Assembly: GCF_018100805.1 (NCBI RefSeq) | Contig: NZ_JAGJEA010000001.1 | Location: forward strand, 434,001 to 498,000 | DNA from: Aquimarina sp. MMG016 | GTDB lineage: Bacteria > Bacteroidota > Bacteroidia > Flavobacteriales > Flavobacteriaceae | Direction: 5' to 3' | Length of the DNA stretch: 64,000 nt | In this document: positions 33,354 through 42,608 of the stretch, one piece after another | How positions within the stretch are numbered: the first letter of the stretch is position 1 | Layout: every line of letters starts with the position of its first letter | Notes under the pieces: model-generated | What the model saw: only the letters and a program-made list of their open reading frames with translations | What the model was told of the DNA's origin: nothing | The model's database searches: none | Program-made: the position numbers and the translations under genes

Positions 33354-34649
33354 TTAAAAAAAGTTGATAGCCTGTAGATCTTCTGCAACATATTCTACGT
33401 GTTCCACTTCATCCATAACATCTTTTATAATTTGATGGATCTCTGGGATTACTACTCGTGCTAATTTGGTAGGGCTATTAAAAAGAATACATATCCCTAA
33501 ATCCTCATTAGGAAAAACAGCAACTTCACTTCTATAATTGTTCACATGTCCTCCATGATGTATCACAGTATTAAGCTCTCCTGAAAGATCATCTCTAAAT
33601 TTATGAATACGCCATCCGTGTGCATAATGCGAGCTCACATAACCTGGCCAACGTTGATAATATTGCCTTCTACCTCCTACTTGGATTTGTGGGTTAAAAA
33701 CTTCCTGTATTCCTTTAGCACTTAGCACTTCGGGATTATGACCTAATAAGAATTTCATCCACTTGGCCATATCAGTTGCACTGGCGTTCACTCCTCCTGC
33801 GGCAACGGCATTATAATACTTTTTATTAATAGGCAATGTTCTCCATCTGCCATATAATCGTTGATGAGGCATCGCTACATTATCTGATAACCCTAACTCT
33901 TCATAACTAGCAGATGCAGTACTCATCTGTAATGGATCAAAAATTCTTTCCTTGATCACTTCTCTCATCGGTTTTCCTGTAATTCGTTCAATAACTTCTC
34001 CACTTAGTGCAAAAGCAGCATTCTGATAGTTATAAATCGAACCCGGATTTTGTATTGGTAATACTTCTCTAAAACGTCCTGCTATAGTAGTTAGCGACAA
34101 TCCATCTTCTACCAAGTTGGTAAAACTATGATACGGTAATCCCGAAGTATGAGATAGCACATTAGATATGGTAACATCTCCTGTTTGTTTTTTACTTGCT
34201 AACTGAAAATTAGGAATATGATCAATAATTTTATCTCCCCAATGTATCAATCCATCTTCTACATGGATACCTGTGAGTATACCACCAAATCCTTTAGATA
34301 CTGACCCTATTCTAAATATGGTATTCTTATCAATCTGATCTTTCAACTTGGTATCCTTATTACCGAAACCATCTACATATATAATAGAGTCACATTTAAC
34401 GATAGCAACGGAAGCTCCAACAATTTGATTTTTATCCAATGCTTTTTGAAAATACTTTTCTATAGCTTCTGCTAAAAGTATTTTATAAGGATCTGGCTTA
34501 TGAATGGTTATCTCGGGTACAGTAGGTTGTTGTATCTGCTGTGGCATGCTAGCTATTGGTTCAGATTCAGAATGATTTGCAGATATAAAAGATATTAGCA
34601 AAACAAACAACAACATAGAGGGGACAGCTATGACTAGAAGTTTTCTCAT
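33354..34649 (-). CDS. Serine hydrolase, class C beta-lactamase / PBP4* family
   Basis: 431 residues from the ATG at 34649 (a TTG at 34667 opens the frame further upstream). A signal or anchor segment covers about 5-24. The beta-lactamase-fold active site is complete: S116-VS-K119 in FRIGSVSKG, the YQN triad in IYNYQNAAFALSG, and HHGGHVNNY as the third motif. Such proteins are D-aminopeptidases, esterases or peptidoglycan hydrolases more often than true beta-lactamases; the substrate cannot be read from the sequence. Confidence 0.9.
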   Translation of the reverse strand: MRKLLVIAVPSMLLFVLLISFISANHSESEPIASMPQQIQQPTVPEITIHKPDPYKILLAEAIEKYFQKALDKNQIVGASVAIVKCDSIIYVDGFGNKDTKLKDQIDKNTIFRIGSVSKGFGGILTGIHVEDGLIHWGDKIIDHIPNFQLASKKQTGDVTISNVLSHTSGLPYHSFTNLVEDGLSLTTIAGRFREVLPIQNPGSIYNYQNAAFALSGEVIERITGKPMREVIKERIFDPLQMSTASASYEELGLSDNVAMPHQRLYGRWRTLPINKKYYNAVAAGGVNASATDMAKWMKFLLGHNPEVLSAKGIQEVFNPQIQVGGRRQYYQRWPGYVSSHYAHGWRIHKFRDDLSGELNTVIHHGGHVNNYRSEVAVFPNEDLGICILFNSPTKLARVVIPEIHQIIKDVMDEVEHVEYVAEDLQAINFF

Positions 34650-34919
34650 AATTAAGTAACGATTCAAAACAGTATCTTAAACTTTGTCTATATAACAAAT
34701 ACATTTTCAAAGCAATACAGCTTTTGAATCAGATTTGGGTACTTATTTTTTGGTTTACGTAACAGTAACGCACATACGCTACATTAATTGTATGCTAATA
34801 TAACAATTATAAGAAAAGACCTATAATTTTAAAGTAAATTCTCACAAATATTACCGATTAACCCTTAAAAATGTGATTTCAACCTAAATAAACATCTTAA
34901 TTTTGCTAGGTTTATTTCC

Positions 34920-36365
34920 TTAATTTGATCCTATAGGAATTGGTGGAGGGCCTTCAGGTAGTATTGCTTTATATTGATAATCGCCTTTTCGCTCTTTGAA
35001 TTCAATTTGGATATTTTGTATTAGCTTTTGATTTTCATAGAGGTCTACCATAGTCATTGACAAAGCCTTTGCGGCATGAACCATACCTTTATGACCTATC
35101 GACATTCCACCACAAGCTACTACAGCCCATGAATGCCAGGGTGTACCTTTTGGTGCAGTAGTCACTCCTAAACGTATTTCGGGAACCAGCCAACTTACAT
35201 CCCCAACATCTGTGGATCCTCCTCCAGGATGTTCTTTGGTTTCTTCCATGGGTCGAACTTTGGCATCTATACCTTCTTTAGGCTTACCTGTGACTTCCTG
35301 AATGCCATGAGCAAAGGCAAGCTCTTTATCAGTATAGGTAATGTCACCCAGATATTCTAGATTCTTTTGCAGAGCTGCCCCTCCAGTTCGATTTACTAAT
35401 ACTTCGTGTAATCCCGATACCAATGAAATTTTATAATCTACATTAGCCATTATCGCAGCTCCCTCAGCCATTTTCTCAACTCGTTTCCAGACCTGCTGCA
35501 TATCTTCTCTTTTGGTATCCCTTACCCTAACCCATAGTTTAGCATAATCCGGTACTACATTAACTACATCTCCTCCATGCTGAATGTGATAATGTATTCT
35601 CACACTTGGTTTGATATGTTCTCTTAAGTAATTGATTCCAGTAGTATACAATTCTAAAGCATCTACAGCACTACGCCCATTCCATGGATCACCAGCTGCA
35701 TGCGCTGCTTGACCATTAAATTCTACTATGAAATCTACTAAAGCCAATCCACTCTGGACATTAGCCTTGATTTCATCACTAGGATGCCAGTCTAAACACA
35801 CATCAAGATCATTAAACAACCCTTCGCGAGCCATAAATAATTTTCCGAAGAACTTCTCCTCTGCCGGAGTTCCATAGAATTTTATAGTTCCTTTTAACTT
35901 ACCAGCAGCAATAAGATCTTTTATAGCTACTGCAGCTGCCAGGCTACCTACTCCAAATAAATTATGCCCACATCCATGGCCTCCTGCTCCTTTTTTTAAA
36001 GGTTCCTTAGCAGAGGTTGCCTTTTGTGAAATTCCCGGTAGAGCATCAAATTCTCCTAAGACTCCAATCACAGGTTTACCACTACCATAAGTTGCTACAA
36101 AAGCTGTTGGCATTCCCGCTACTGCCCTTTCTACAATAAAGCCTTGTGATTCTGCATAATCGGCTAATATTTTGGAAGATTCTTTTTCTTCGAAAGCCAT
36201 TTCTGCCAGTGCCCAAATCTGATCACTCATGGTGATCATTTTTTCCTGTTGTTTTTCTACAGCAGCTATTACCGCTTTTTTATTGATACCAATTTTAGGT
36301 CTTTTCTGAGCGGTAAGACTAAGACTCATTAGAAAACTAATGAGTAAAATACTTGATCGTATCAT
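34920..36365 (-). CDS. Exported M20 amidohydrolase (AbgB-like)
   Basis: 481 residues with a signal peptide ending SLTAQ (about residue 19). The M20 dimetal site is seen in GVLGEFDALPG, GAGGHGCGHNLFG and YGTPAEEKFFGK, with the His of the lid domain in GQAAHAAGDPW and the last ligand region HPGGGSTDVGDVSW. The closest known relatives are p-aminobenzoyl-glutamate hydrolase subunit B and amidohydrolases acting on N-acyl amino acids. The likely role is hydrolysis of an amide-linked amino acid outside the cytoplasm, in keeping with the neighbouring peptide-use genes. Confidence 0.9.
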   Translation of the reverse strand: MIRSSILLISFLMSLSLTAQKRPKIGINKKAVIAAVEKQQEKMITMSDQIWALAEMAFEEKESSKILADYAESQGFIVERAVAGMPTAFVATYGSGKPVIGVLGEFDALPGISQKATSAKEPLKKGAGGHGCGHNLFGVGSLAAAVAIKDLIAAGKLKGTIKFYGTPAEEKFFGKLFMAREGLFNDLDVCLDWHPSDEIKANVQSGLALVDFIVEFNGQAAHAAGDPWNGRSAVDALELYTTGINYLREHIKPSVRIHYHIQHGGDVVNVVPDYAKLWVRVRDTKREDMQQVWKRVEKMAEGAAIMANVDYKISLVSGLHEVLVNRTGGAALQKNLEYLGDITYTDKELAFAHGIQEVTGKPKEGIDAKVRPMEETKEHPGGGSTDVGDVSWLVPEIRLGVTTAPKGTPWHSWAVVACGGMSIGHKGMVHAAKALSMTMVDLYENQKLIQNIQIEFKERKGDYQYKAILPEGPPPIPIGSN

Positions 36366-36455
36366 AATTAAGAAGATTGTGAATTGTGTAGTTTGAAGAT
36401 ACTAAATAATTCTGGGTAACAAGAATAGTTGTCTATTTATTACCTTTTACCAAAA

Positions 36456-36494
36456 CTAAAAACTCCCTTTTAATCAGATCATTAAAAGAGAGTT
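36456..36494 (-). terminator. Terminator of the thioredoxin gene
   Basis: Arms at 36461-36474 and 36481-36494 (AACTCCCTTTTAAT against ATTAAAAGAGAGTT) pair with one mismatch and a 6-base loop. Read on the minus strand a run of T follows. Confidence 0.75.
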
Positions 36495-36519
36495 TCTATA
36501 TTTTAAAAGATAATTAAGA

Positions 36520-37059
36520 TTAATTTGAAAATGTGCCTACAAAAGATTTTTCATAGTCCTGCCAAGCTTCTGCTGTGGTTAGCTTTTTATAATCATTATT
36601 CTGAACCATTTTTAGATAAATCTCCAATTGTTTTGGAGTTTTAAAACCCACCACAGGAGTAATCAACTTACCATTTTCATCAAAAAAAACAAGACTAGGA
36701 TATCCCGTAATTTTTAATGCGTTAGCAAAAAAGTGTTGACTGTTTCTACCTTTTCGGTTTGGATTATGATTAGGATTGGTATAGGTAAAATTATTATATC
36801 TAATCTCTTCTGTCCCTTCTGCATTAAACTTTACAGCATAGTAGTGTTTATTCACAAACTCCACCACGTCTTTATTATGAAAAGTTCTTTTATCCAACAA
36901 TTTACATGGACCACACCAATCAGTATATACATCCATAAAAATCTTCTTTGGCTCCTTTTGCTGAGCTTCTAAAGCCTCATTCATTGTCATCCATTTGATC
37001 TCCTGTGCCTGGGCAAAAAAACACATCAGAAGTCCAAAAGTTAAAAGTAGGTTCTTCAT
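36520..37059 (-). CDS. Exported thioredoxin-family protein
   Basis: 179 residues, signal peptide ending FAQAQ (about residue 19). The active site is WCGPC (C49, C52) in DVYTDWCGPCKLLDKRTF, followed by the cis-Pro loop ITGYPSLVFFDENGK. Longer than a plain thioredoxin because of an insertion about residues 75-115 and a C-terminal helix. It probably acts as a periplasmic disulfide reductase or carrier. Single-gene unit with terminators on both sides. Confidence 0.9.
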   Translation of the reverse strand: MKNLLLTFGLLMCFFAQAQEIKWMTMNEALEAQQKEPKKIFMDVYTDWCGPCKLLDKRTFHNKDVVEFVNKHYYAVKFNAEGTEEIRYNNFTYTNPNHNPNRKGRNSQHFFANALKITGYPSLVFFDENGKLITPVVGFKTPKQLEIYLKMVQNNDYKKLTTAEAWQDYEKSFVGTFSN

Positions 37060-37110
37060 TTTTTTAAGTTTTATCTATGAGTCGGAAACAAAAACCGTTC
37101 CTTATTTAAA

Positions 37111-37146
37111 ATAACTTTACTCGTTTTGGGGAACGAGTAAAGTTAT
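37111..37146 (-). terminator. Terminator of the POT transporter gene
   Basis: A perfect 15-bp stem (37111-37125 with 37132-37146) and a 6-base loop, just downstream of the minus-strand transporter gene. AT-rich flanks extend the pairing on both sides. Confidence 0.8.
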
Positions 37147-37158
37147 ATATTATTTTAT

Positions 37159-38748
37159 TTATCTAATACCATGCATCATTCTTAATAATGTTTTATTAAG
37201 AATTAACATTATAACTCCAGCTCCTGCAGGAATCACAGTAAACATTAAGAAGAAAATGCTCATTCCATATTCTTCTACAATAGGATCAATAAAACTACCT
37301 GTTACACCTGCCATTAAATTAGCGATAAAATTAGCTACAAACCAAATACCAAACATAAAACCAACAAGCTTAATAGGTGCTAATTTACTAACATACGATA
37401 AACCTACTGGTGATATACAAAGTTCACCCAACGTATGAAATAAATAGGCTAAAATTAAGAAAATCATGCTTACAGATGCAGTTTTAGCTCCTAATGGTAT
37501 TCCCATAGAACCAAAAGCCAATATTCCAAAACCTAAACCTAAAAGCATTAATCCAATTGCAAACTTTACAGGACCTGTTGGATTATATTTACTTTGCCAT
37601 ATTTTAGAAAAAAGTGGCGCAAATGTTATAATAAAGAATGAATTCAGGATTCCGAACCAAGAAGCAGCTACCTCCGTTTTATCATCAGCAAACTCCCTTT
37701 GTAGCATCCATATCACAATTCCCCAGATAATTGCAAAACTTGTTCCCAATAAAATGTTTGATAAAGAGTACTTGCCAAATGTTTGTTTGAATAACAACAT
37801 TAATACCCAAGTGATTATTAACATCGGCACTACAGTTAATACAGCATTAGAAATCTTAAAGATCATTGCGCCATCACCTTCAAGAACTCTGTTTGTATAA
37901 TCTGAAGCAAAAATAGTCATAGAACCTCCTGCCTGCTCGAACGCCCACCAAAAAAATATTACAAAGAATGAGAAAACACCAATTACAATTAGTCTATCTC
38001 TGACTACTTTCGATTTTTTAGATTCATCAACCACCTCTTCAATCGCATCTTGAGCATCTTCTATAGAATCTTCTATTACATCATCCAAGTCTTCCATTTT
38101 CTTTGGCGAAAGACCAATTTTAGCAAATATTTTTTGTGCAAAATAGAATTGTAACATACCGAAGAACATAAAAATTCCTGCTAACCCAAATCCGTAGTGC
38201 CATCCAATTTTTTCTCCTATATATCCACATAAAAGAATTCCTAAGAAAGCCCCAGCATTAATACCCATATAAAATATAGTATACCCTGCATCTTTTTCCT
38301 TCCCCTGAGTTTTATATAATTGACCTACCATTGAAGAGATATTTGGTTTAAAAAGCCCATTACCTATAATCAATAATCCTAATCCAACAAAAAAGAAAAA
38401 GTCAGCGGTAACCTCAAACGCCATAGATGCATGTCCCAAAGTCATTAATAATGCTCCTAAAACCACAGCATTTCTATAACCCATTATTTTATCTGCAATC
38501 AAACCACCAAAAATTGGAGTAATATATACTAATCCAGTATACCATCCATAAAGCAATAAAGCATTATCTCGCTCCCATCCCCAGCCACCATCTACAATAG
38601 AAGCCACAAGAAATAAAACAAGCAAAGCACGCATTCCATAGTAAGAAAAACGTTCCCACATTTCTGTAAAAAAGAGAACAAAAAGCCCTGAAGGATGTCC
38701 TAAAACGGTTCTTTGGTTTATTTCTGAACCTCCAAATTTGAATTCCAT
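37159..38748 (-). CDS. Proton-dependent oligopeptide transporter (POT/PTR2 family)
   Basis: 529 residues with about 14 hydrophobic helices. The family signature ERFSYYGMRALL (ExxERFxYY) lies at the start of helix 1, and GWHYGFGLAGIFM follows in helix 6 territory. A cytoplasmic acidic insertion (DDVIEDSIEDAQDAIEEVVDES) is seen in the middle. It imports di- and tripeptides with protons. It sits 40 bases downstream of the DPP4 gene on the same strand, which releases dipeptides, so the pair forms a peptide release and uptake module. Confidence 0.94.
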   Translation of the reverse strand: MEFKFGGSEINQRTVLGHPSGLFVLFFTEMWERFSYYGMRALLVLFLVASIVDGGWGWERDNALLLYGWYTGLVYITPIFGGLIADKIMGYRNAVVLGALLMTLGHASMAFEVTADFFFFVGLGLLIIGNGLFKPNISSMVGQLYKTQGKEKDAGYTIFYMGINAGAFLGILLCGYIGEKIGWHYGFGLAGIFMFFGMLQFYFAQKIFAKIGLSPKKMEDLDDVIEDSIEDAQDAIEEVVDESKKSKVVRDRLIVIGVFSFFVIFFWWAFEQAGGSMTIFASDYTNRVLEGDGAMIFKISNAVLTVVPMLIITWVLMLLFKQTFGKYSLSNILLGTSFAIIWGIVIWMLQREFADDKTEVAASWFGILNSFFIITFAPLFSKIWQSKYNPTGPVKFAIGLMLLGLGFGILAFGSMGIPLGAKTASVSMIFLILAYLFHTLGELCISPVGLSYVSKLAPIKLVGFMFGIWFVANFIANLMAGVTGSFIDPIVEEYGMSIFFLMFTVIPAGAGVIMLILNKTLLRMMHGIR

Positions 38749-38788
38749 ATAAAAAAATTAAGTTAGTAAAATTTATAAAGTTGTTTAA

Positions 38789-40951
38789 TTATAAGTTCTC
38801 TTTAATAAAGTTGGTCATCTTATTATACAGATGCAACCTTGTCTTACCACCATAAATCCCATGATTTTTGTCAGGGTATACTGCCCAATCAAAATCCTTA
38901 TTGGCTTGCACTAATGCTTCTACCAATCGCATGGTATTCTGTACATGTACATTATCATCTGCACTACCATGAACTAAAAGAAACTTGCCTTTTAATCCGT
39001 TAACAAAATTGATCGGTGAATTATCATCATAACCTTTTGCATTCTCCTGTGGAGTCATCAAATATCGTTCAGTATATATGGTATCATAAAATCTCCAGCT
39101 CGTTACCGGAGCCACGGCAATTGCCATTTTAAAGGTATCCGGAGCTTTAAATAAGCAGTTACTAGACATAAAGCCTCCATAACTCCATCCCCAGATTCCG
39201 ATTCTTGATGCATCAACATATTCTAAAGCTCCTAACTGTTTAGCAGCTGCAATCTGATCCTGAACTTCCAGATTACCTAAATCATTCTGTGTAGCTTTCT
39301 TAAACTTAGCACCTTTTAGCCCTGTTCCTTTACCATCTACACATGCCACAATATATCCCTGCTGAGCAAGCATCATATACCAGTAATCATTAGGATTATG
39401 CCACGAATTTCTAACCATCTGAGAGCCTGGTCCGGAATACTGATACATAAACAATGGATACTTTTTCTTGGGATCAAAATCTTTTGGCTTAATCATCCAC
39501 ATATTCAATGTTTCTCCATTAACTTCTATCGTAGAGAATTCTTTTGAACGAACATCATATTGCCCTAACTTATCAAGTATCGCCTTATTATTTTTGATTT
39601 CACGAACTACTTCTCCTGTTTCTGCTTTGTTTAATGTATACTCTCTTGGTGTAGTAGCACTTGAAAAATTATTTATGTATAGAGAAAAATCTGCACTAAA
39701 CTCTGCAGTATTGAATCCTTCTTTAGTACTTAATCGTTTTTTATCCTTTCCATCAAGAGTAATAGAGTAAATATCACGATTGATATTTCCGTTCTCTACA
39801 CCTTGATAGAATATTTTCTTATTCTTACTATCATACCCATAGTATGAGGTTACTTCCCAAGCCCCTTTAGTCACTTGATTTATGAACTCCCCTGTTTCCT
39901 TATAATGATACACATGGTTATATCCATCTTTTTCACTGGTCCAGATAAAACTATTATCATCTAAAAACGTTAAGTTATCTGTGATATCAATATAGGCTTC
40001 ATCTTTTTCGTTAAGTACTACTTTAGGTGCTTTGGTCTTAGCATCCACAAAAATTAAATCCAGATTATTCTGATGACGGTTCATTACCTGTACACTCAAA
40101 ACATCCGGATTAGTTGTCCATTTGATTCTAGGGATATAAAAATCTTTATAATCACCAAGTTTGATCTCATCCAAAGCCATTGCAGATAGATCTGCTACAA
40201 AAAGAGAAACCTTAGAATTCTTTTCTCCCGCTTTTGGATACTTAAATACTTCTTGTCGTTGATATAAATCCGTACCATATACATCCATTGAGAATTCAGG
40301 CACTTCTTTTTCATCAAAACGAATAAAAGCAATCTTATTGCTATCAGCGCTCCAGTCAAAAGCTCTTACAAAAGCAAATTCTTCTTCATATACCCAATCA
40401 GTAATTCCGTTAATGATTTCGTTTTTCTTTCCATCATCTGTAAGTTGCACTTCTTGTCCAGTGGTGAAATCCAACATATATAAGTTATTATCCAATACAT
40501 AAGCCACCTTGTTCCCATTAGGAGATAGCATTGGTGATTGAATTTTTTTATCACTAATCTTAAAAATTGTTTGAGATGGTATATCAAAAATATGGTAGAT
40601 TGCTCGTGTGGAACGGCGGAATATCTTTTCTACTTCGCTTGCCAACAGCACTCTATTCTCATCTTTACTAAAAGTATATGCCTGAAATGATTTTAAACCA
40701 TCTAAATGGGAAGTGTTAACTAATGTATTTACTTTACTCCCGGTTGCATAATCATATACTTCTATGGTAGAATGCTCTCCTTGTTCTAAAACAGAATATT
40801 GTTTTCCGTTTTTCATAGAATGAAGCGACTGAAAACCTTCAGTTCTAAATGCTCCTCCCCATATTTCTTCTAAAGTAAATTGTTTATCCTGAGCATAGAT
40901 CCCTACTCCTATGAAAAAGATAATTCCCAAAAACAATCTAGTTACCTTCAT
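38789..40951 (-). CDS. Dipeptidyl peptidase 4-like exported S9 peptidase
   Basis: 720 residues. A signal peptide (about 1-20, ending GIYAQ) precedes an eight-bladed-propeller-like region (about 60-470) and the alpha/beta hydrolase domain. The catalytic Ser is in GWSYGGFMS, the Asp in VHGSADDNVH and the His in DKNHGIYGG. The sequence DWVYEEEF contains the double-Glu that binds the peptide amino end in DPP4. It removes N-terminal X-Pro or X-Ala dipeptides. Followed directly by a POT transporter gene. Confidence 0.94.
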   Translation of the reverse strand: MKVTRLFLGIIFFIGVGIYAQDKQFTLEEIWGGAFRTEGFQSLHSMKNGKQYSVLEQGEHSTIEVYDYATGSKVNTLVNTSHLDGLKSFQAYTFSKDENRVLLASEVEKIFRRSTRAIYHIFDIPSQTIFKISDKKIQSPMLSPNGNKVAYVLDNNLYMLDFTTGQEVQLTDDGKKNEIINGITDWVYEEEFAFVRAFDWSADSNKIAFIRFDEKEVPEFSMDVYGTDLYQRQEVFKYPKAGEKNSKVSLFVADLSAMALDEIKLGDYKDFYIPRIKWTTNPDVLSVQVMNRHQNNLDLIFVDAKTKAPKVVLNEKDEAYIDITDNLTFLDDNSFIWTSEKDGYNHVYHYKETGEFINQVTKGAWEVTSYYGYDSKNKKIFYQGVENGNINRDIYSITLDGKDKKRLSTKEGFNTAEFSADFSLYINNFSSATTPREYTLNKAETGEVVREIKNNKAILDKLGQYDVRSKEFSTIEVNGETLNMWMIKPKDFDPKKKYPLFMYQYSGPGSQMVRNSWHNPNDYWYMMLAQQGYIVACVDGKGTGLKGAKFKKATQNDLGNLEVQDQIAAAKQLGALEYVDASRIGIWGWSYGGFMSSNCLFKAPDTFKMAIAVAPVTSWRFYDTIYTERYLMTPQENAKGYDDNSPINFVNGLKGKFLLVHGSADDNVHVQNTMRLVEALVQANKDFDWAVYPDKNHGIYGGKTRLHLYNKMTNFIKENL

Positions 40952-40975
40952 ATATTTTAATTTTTCAAAAGTTAA

Positions 40976-40999
40976 ACCTGCCTTTGCCAGCAGGCAGGT
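40976..40999. repeat. GC-rich palindrome ACCTGCC...GGCAGGT
   Basis: ACCTGCC (40976-40982) and GGCAGGT (40993-40999) flank a 10-base centre (TTTGCCAGCA) that itself partly repeats the motif. It stands out from the AT-rich flanks and resembles short palindromic repeats scattered in flavobacterial genomes. Only one copy was seen in this window. Confidence 0.6.
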
Positions 41000-41259
41000 G
41001 AAATTCGCTAATACTCATACAAGTCTTTCAAACCCTAATTTCATAACTCATTTCGTGTAATTCTTATAAAATGTTAGCGCCAAGAATACTAAAAAATCTG
41101 CGAAAAATACAACAATTGATGTTAAATACCATAAAAACAGGAGTATGAAAACAATTATTTTTAACATATTAACAACAAAACATTAAAGAATCTAGAAATC
41201 AAAATGTTACTTCACTTTTACAGAAAGCAATGCATGATGTATATCACAAAACAGAATAG

Positions 41260-41267
41260 TATCTTTG
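41260..41267 (+). promoter_or_regulatory. Candidate -7 promoter element for the mevalonate genes
   Basis: TATCTTTG matches TAnnTTTG and lies 24 bases before the ATG at 41292. No convincing -33 TTG was found at the usual distance. Confidence 0.5.
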
Positions 41268-41291
41268 AAGCGCATTAAATGAATTAACAAA

Positions 41292-42608
41292 ATGGCTCCA
41301 ATAGTTTCAGGGTTTTCTAAGCTTTCTAAGGATGATAAAATTAAGTGGTTAGCAGAACATCATTTTAGTAATGATAATAATGCTATCAGTATTTTAGAAA
41401 CATATTGGAACTCGGACAAAAAATTACAGAGACTCCACGATGAGTTTACCGAGAATACTATCTCTAATTACTATTTACCATTTTCAGTTGCACCTAACTT
41501 CCTGATTAATGATAAACGATACACCATCCCGATGGCTATCGAAGAAAGTTCTGTAGTAGCTGCTGCCAGTAAAGCTGCAAAATTTTGGCAAAACAGAGGA
41601 GGATTTAAAGCCGAAGTATTATCAACCACCAAGATAGGACAGGTACATTTTACCTATAAAGGAGATTCTAAAAAACTAGAACAATTCTTTATTTCGGTTA
41701 AACCGAAATTCATTGAACAGGTAAAACATATCACCAAAAACATGGAGAAACGTGGTGGTGGTATTACCAATATTGAGTTACGAAATAAAACGGATGAAAT
41801 CGAAGGGTACTATCAATTACATTGCAGTTTTGAAACGGTAGATGCCATGGGAGCGAATTTTATCAATTCGTGTTTAGAACAATTTGCAAAGACTTTGACA
41901 ACTGAAGCAAAAGACTACGACTCCTTTTCTGATACTGAAAAGGAAATAGAGATCATTATGAGTATTCTATCTAACTATGTCCCTCAATGTTTAGTGAGTG
42001 CTTCAGTTTCTTGTAAAGTGGACGAATTACCTAATAGCGCTCAACTTTCGTCATTAGAATATGCGGAAAAATTTGTCAGGGCTATCCGTATCGCAGAAAC
42101 AGAACCTTATCGTGCAGTAACACATAATAAAGGGATTATGAATGGTATTGATGCTGTAGTTTTGGCAACAGGAAATGATTTTAGAGCTATTGAAGCCGGC
42201 GCACATGCGTATGCATCAAAAAATGGAAGATATAGCAGTCTTACCCACGCAGATATCAAAGATGATATATTTACGTTCTCTATTGAAATTCCATTAGCAT
42301 TAGGAACAGTTGGTGGGTTAACATCTTTACATCCATTAGTGAAATTGGCGTTACAACTTTTAGGCAAGCCTAATGCTAGAAAATTAATGGAAATTACTGC
42401 TGTCGCCGGACTTGCACAGAACTTTGCGGCAATTAATTCATTAATCACAACAGGAATTCAACAGGGGCATATGAAAATGCATCTGATGAATATTCTAAAC
42501 CAATTTGATGCAACAGTCAACGAAAAGAAACAACTAATAGAATATTTCAAAACCAACACCGTTACTCATAGTGAGGTAGTCACTCAGATTGAGAAATTGA
42601 GACAATAA
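41292..42608 (+). CDS. mvaA: Hydroxymethylglutaryl-CoA reductase, class II
   Basis: 438 residues. The class II signature ENTISNYYLPFSVAPNFLIN is followed by MAIEESSVVAAAS with the catalytic Glu84; NKGIMNGIDAVVLATGNDFRA carries the catalytic Lys and Asp, and GIQQGHMKMH the catalytic His. It reduces (or in degradative use oxidises) HMG-CoA/mevalonate. In Flavobacteriaceae the enzyme feeds mevalonate-pathway isoprenoid synthesis, which fits the kinase gene that shares one base with its stop (TAATG) and the polyprenyl synthetase further on. Confidence 0.95.
   Translation: MAPIVSGFSKLSKDDKIKWLAEHHFSNDNNAISILETYWNSDKKLQRLHDEFTENTISNYYLPFSVAPNFLINDKRYTIPMAIEESSVVAAASKAAKFWQNRGGFKAEVLSTTKIGQVHFTYKGDSKKLEQFFISVKPKFIEQVKHITKNMEKRGGGITNIELRNKTDEIEGYYQLHCSFETVDAMGANFINSCLEQFAKTLTTEAKDYDSFSDTEKEIEIIMSILSNYVPQCLVSASVSCKVDELPNSAQLSSLEYAEKFVRAIRIAETEPYRAVTHNKGIMNGIDAVVLATGNDFRAIEAGAHAYASKNGRYSSLTHADIKDDIFTFSIEIPLALGTVGGLTSLHPLVKLALQLLGKPNARKLMEITAVAGLAQNFAAINSLITTGIQQGHMKMHLMNILNQFDATVNEKKQLIEYFKTNTVTHSEVVTQIEKLRQ

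Larger units (their letters stand above)
40952..41291. other. Divergent intergenic region of the DPP4 and HMG-CoA reductase genes
   Basis: 340 bases. It contains the GC-rich palindrome at 40976-40999, a long AT-rich stretch, and a -7-like element at 41260. No ORF of note. Confidence 0.5.

Noticed and set aside
33354..34649. Serine hydrolase as an antibiotic-resistance beta-lactamase
   Set aside because: The class C fold motifs are shared with many peptidases and esterases; nothing specific to AmpC enzymes is seen.
37466..37900. 144-codon plus-strand frame in the POT transporter gene
   Set aside because: Antisense shadow of a membrane protein; no features of its own.
42107..42448. 113-codon minus-strand frame in mvaA
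   Set aside because: Antisense to catalytic motifs of HMG-CoA reductase, so explained by codon structure.
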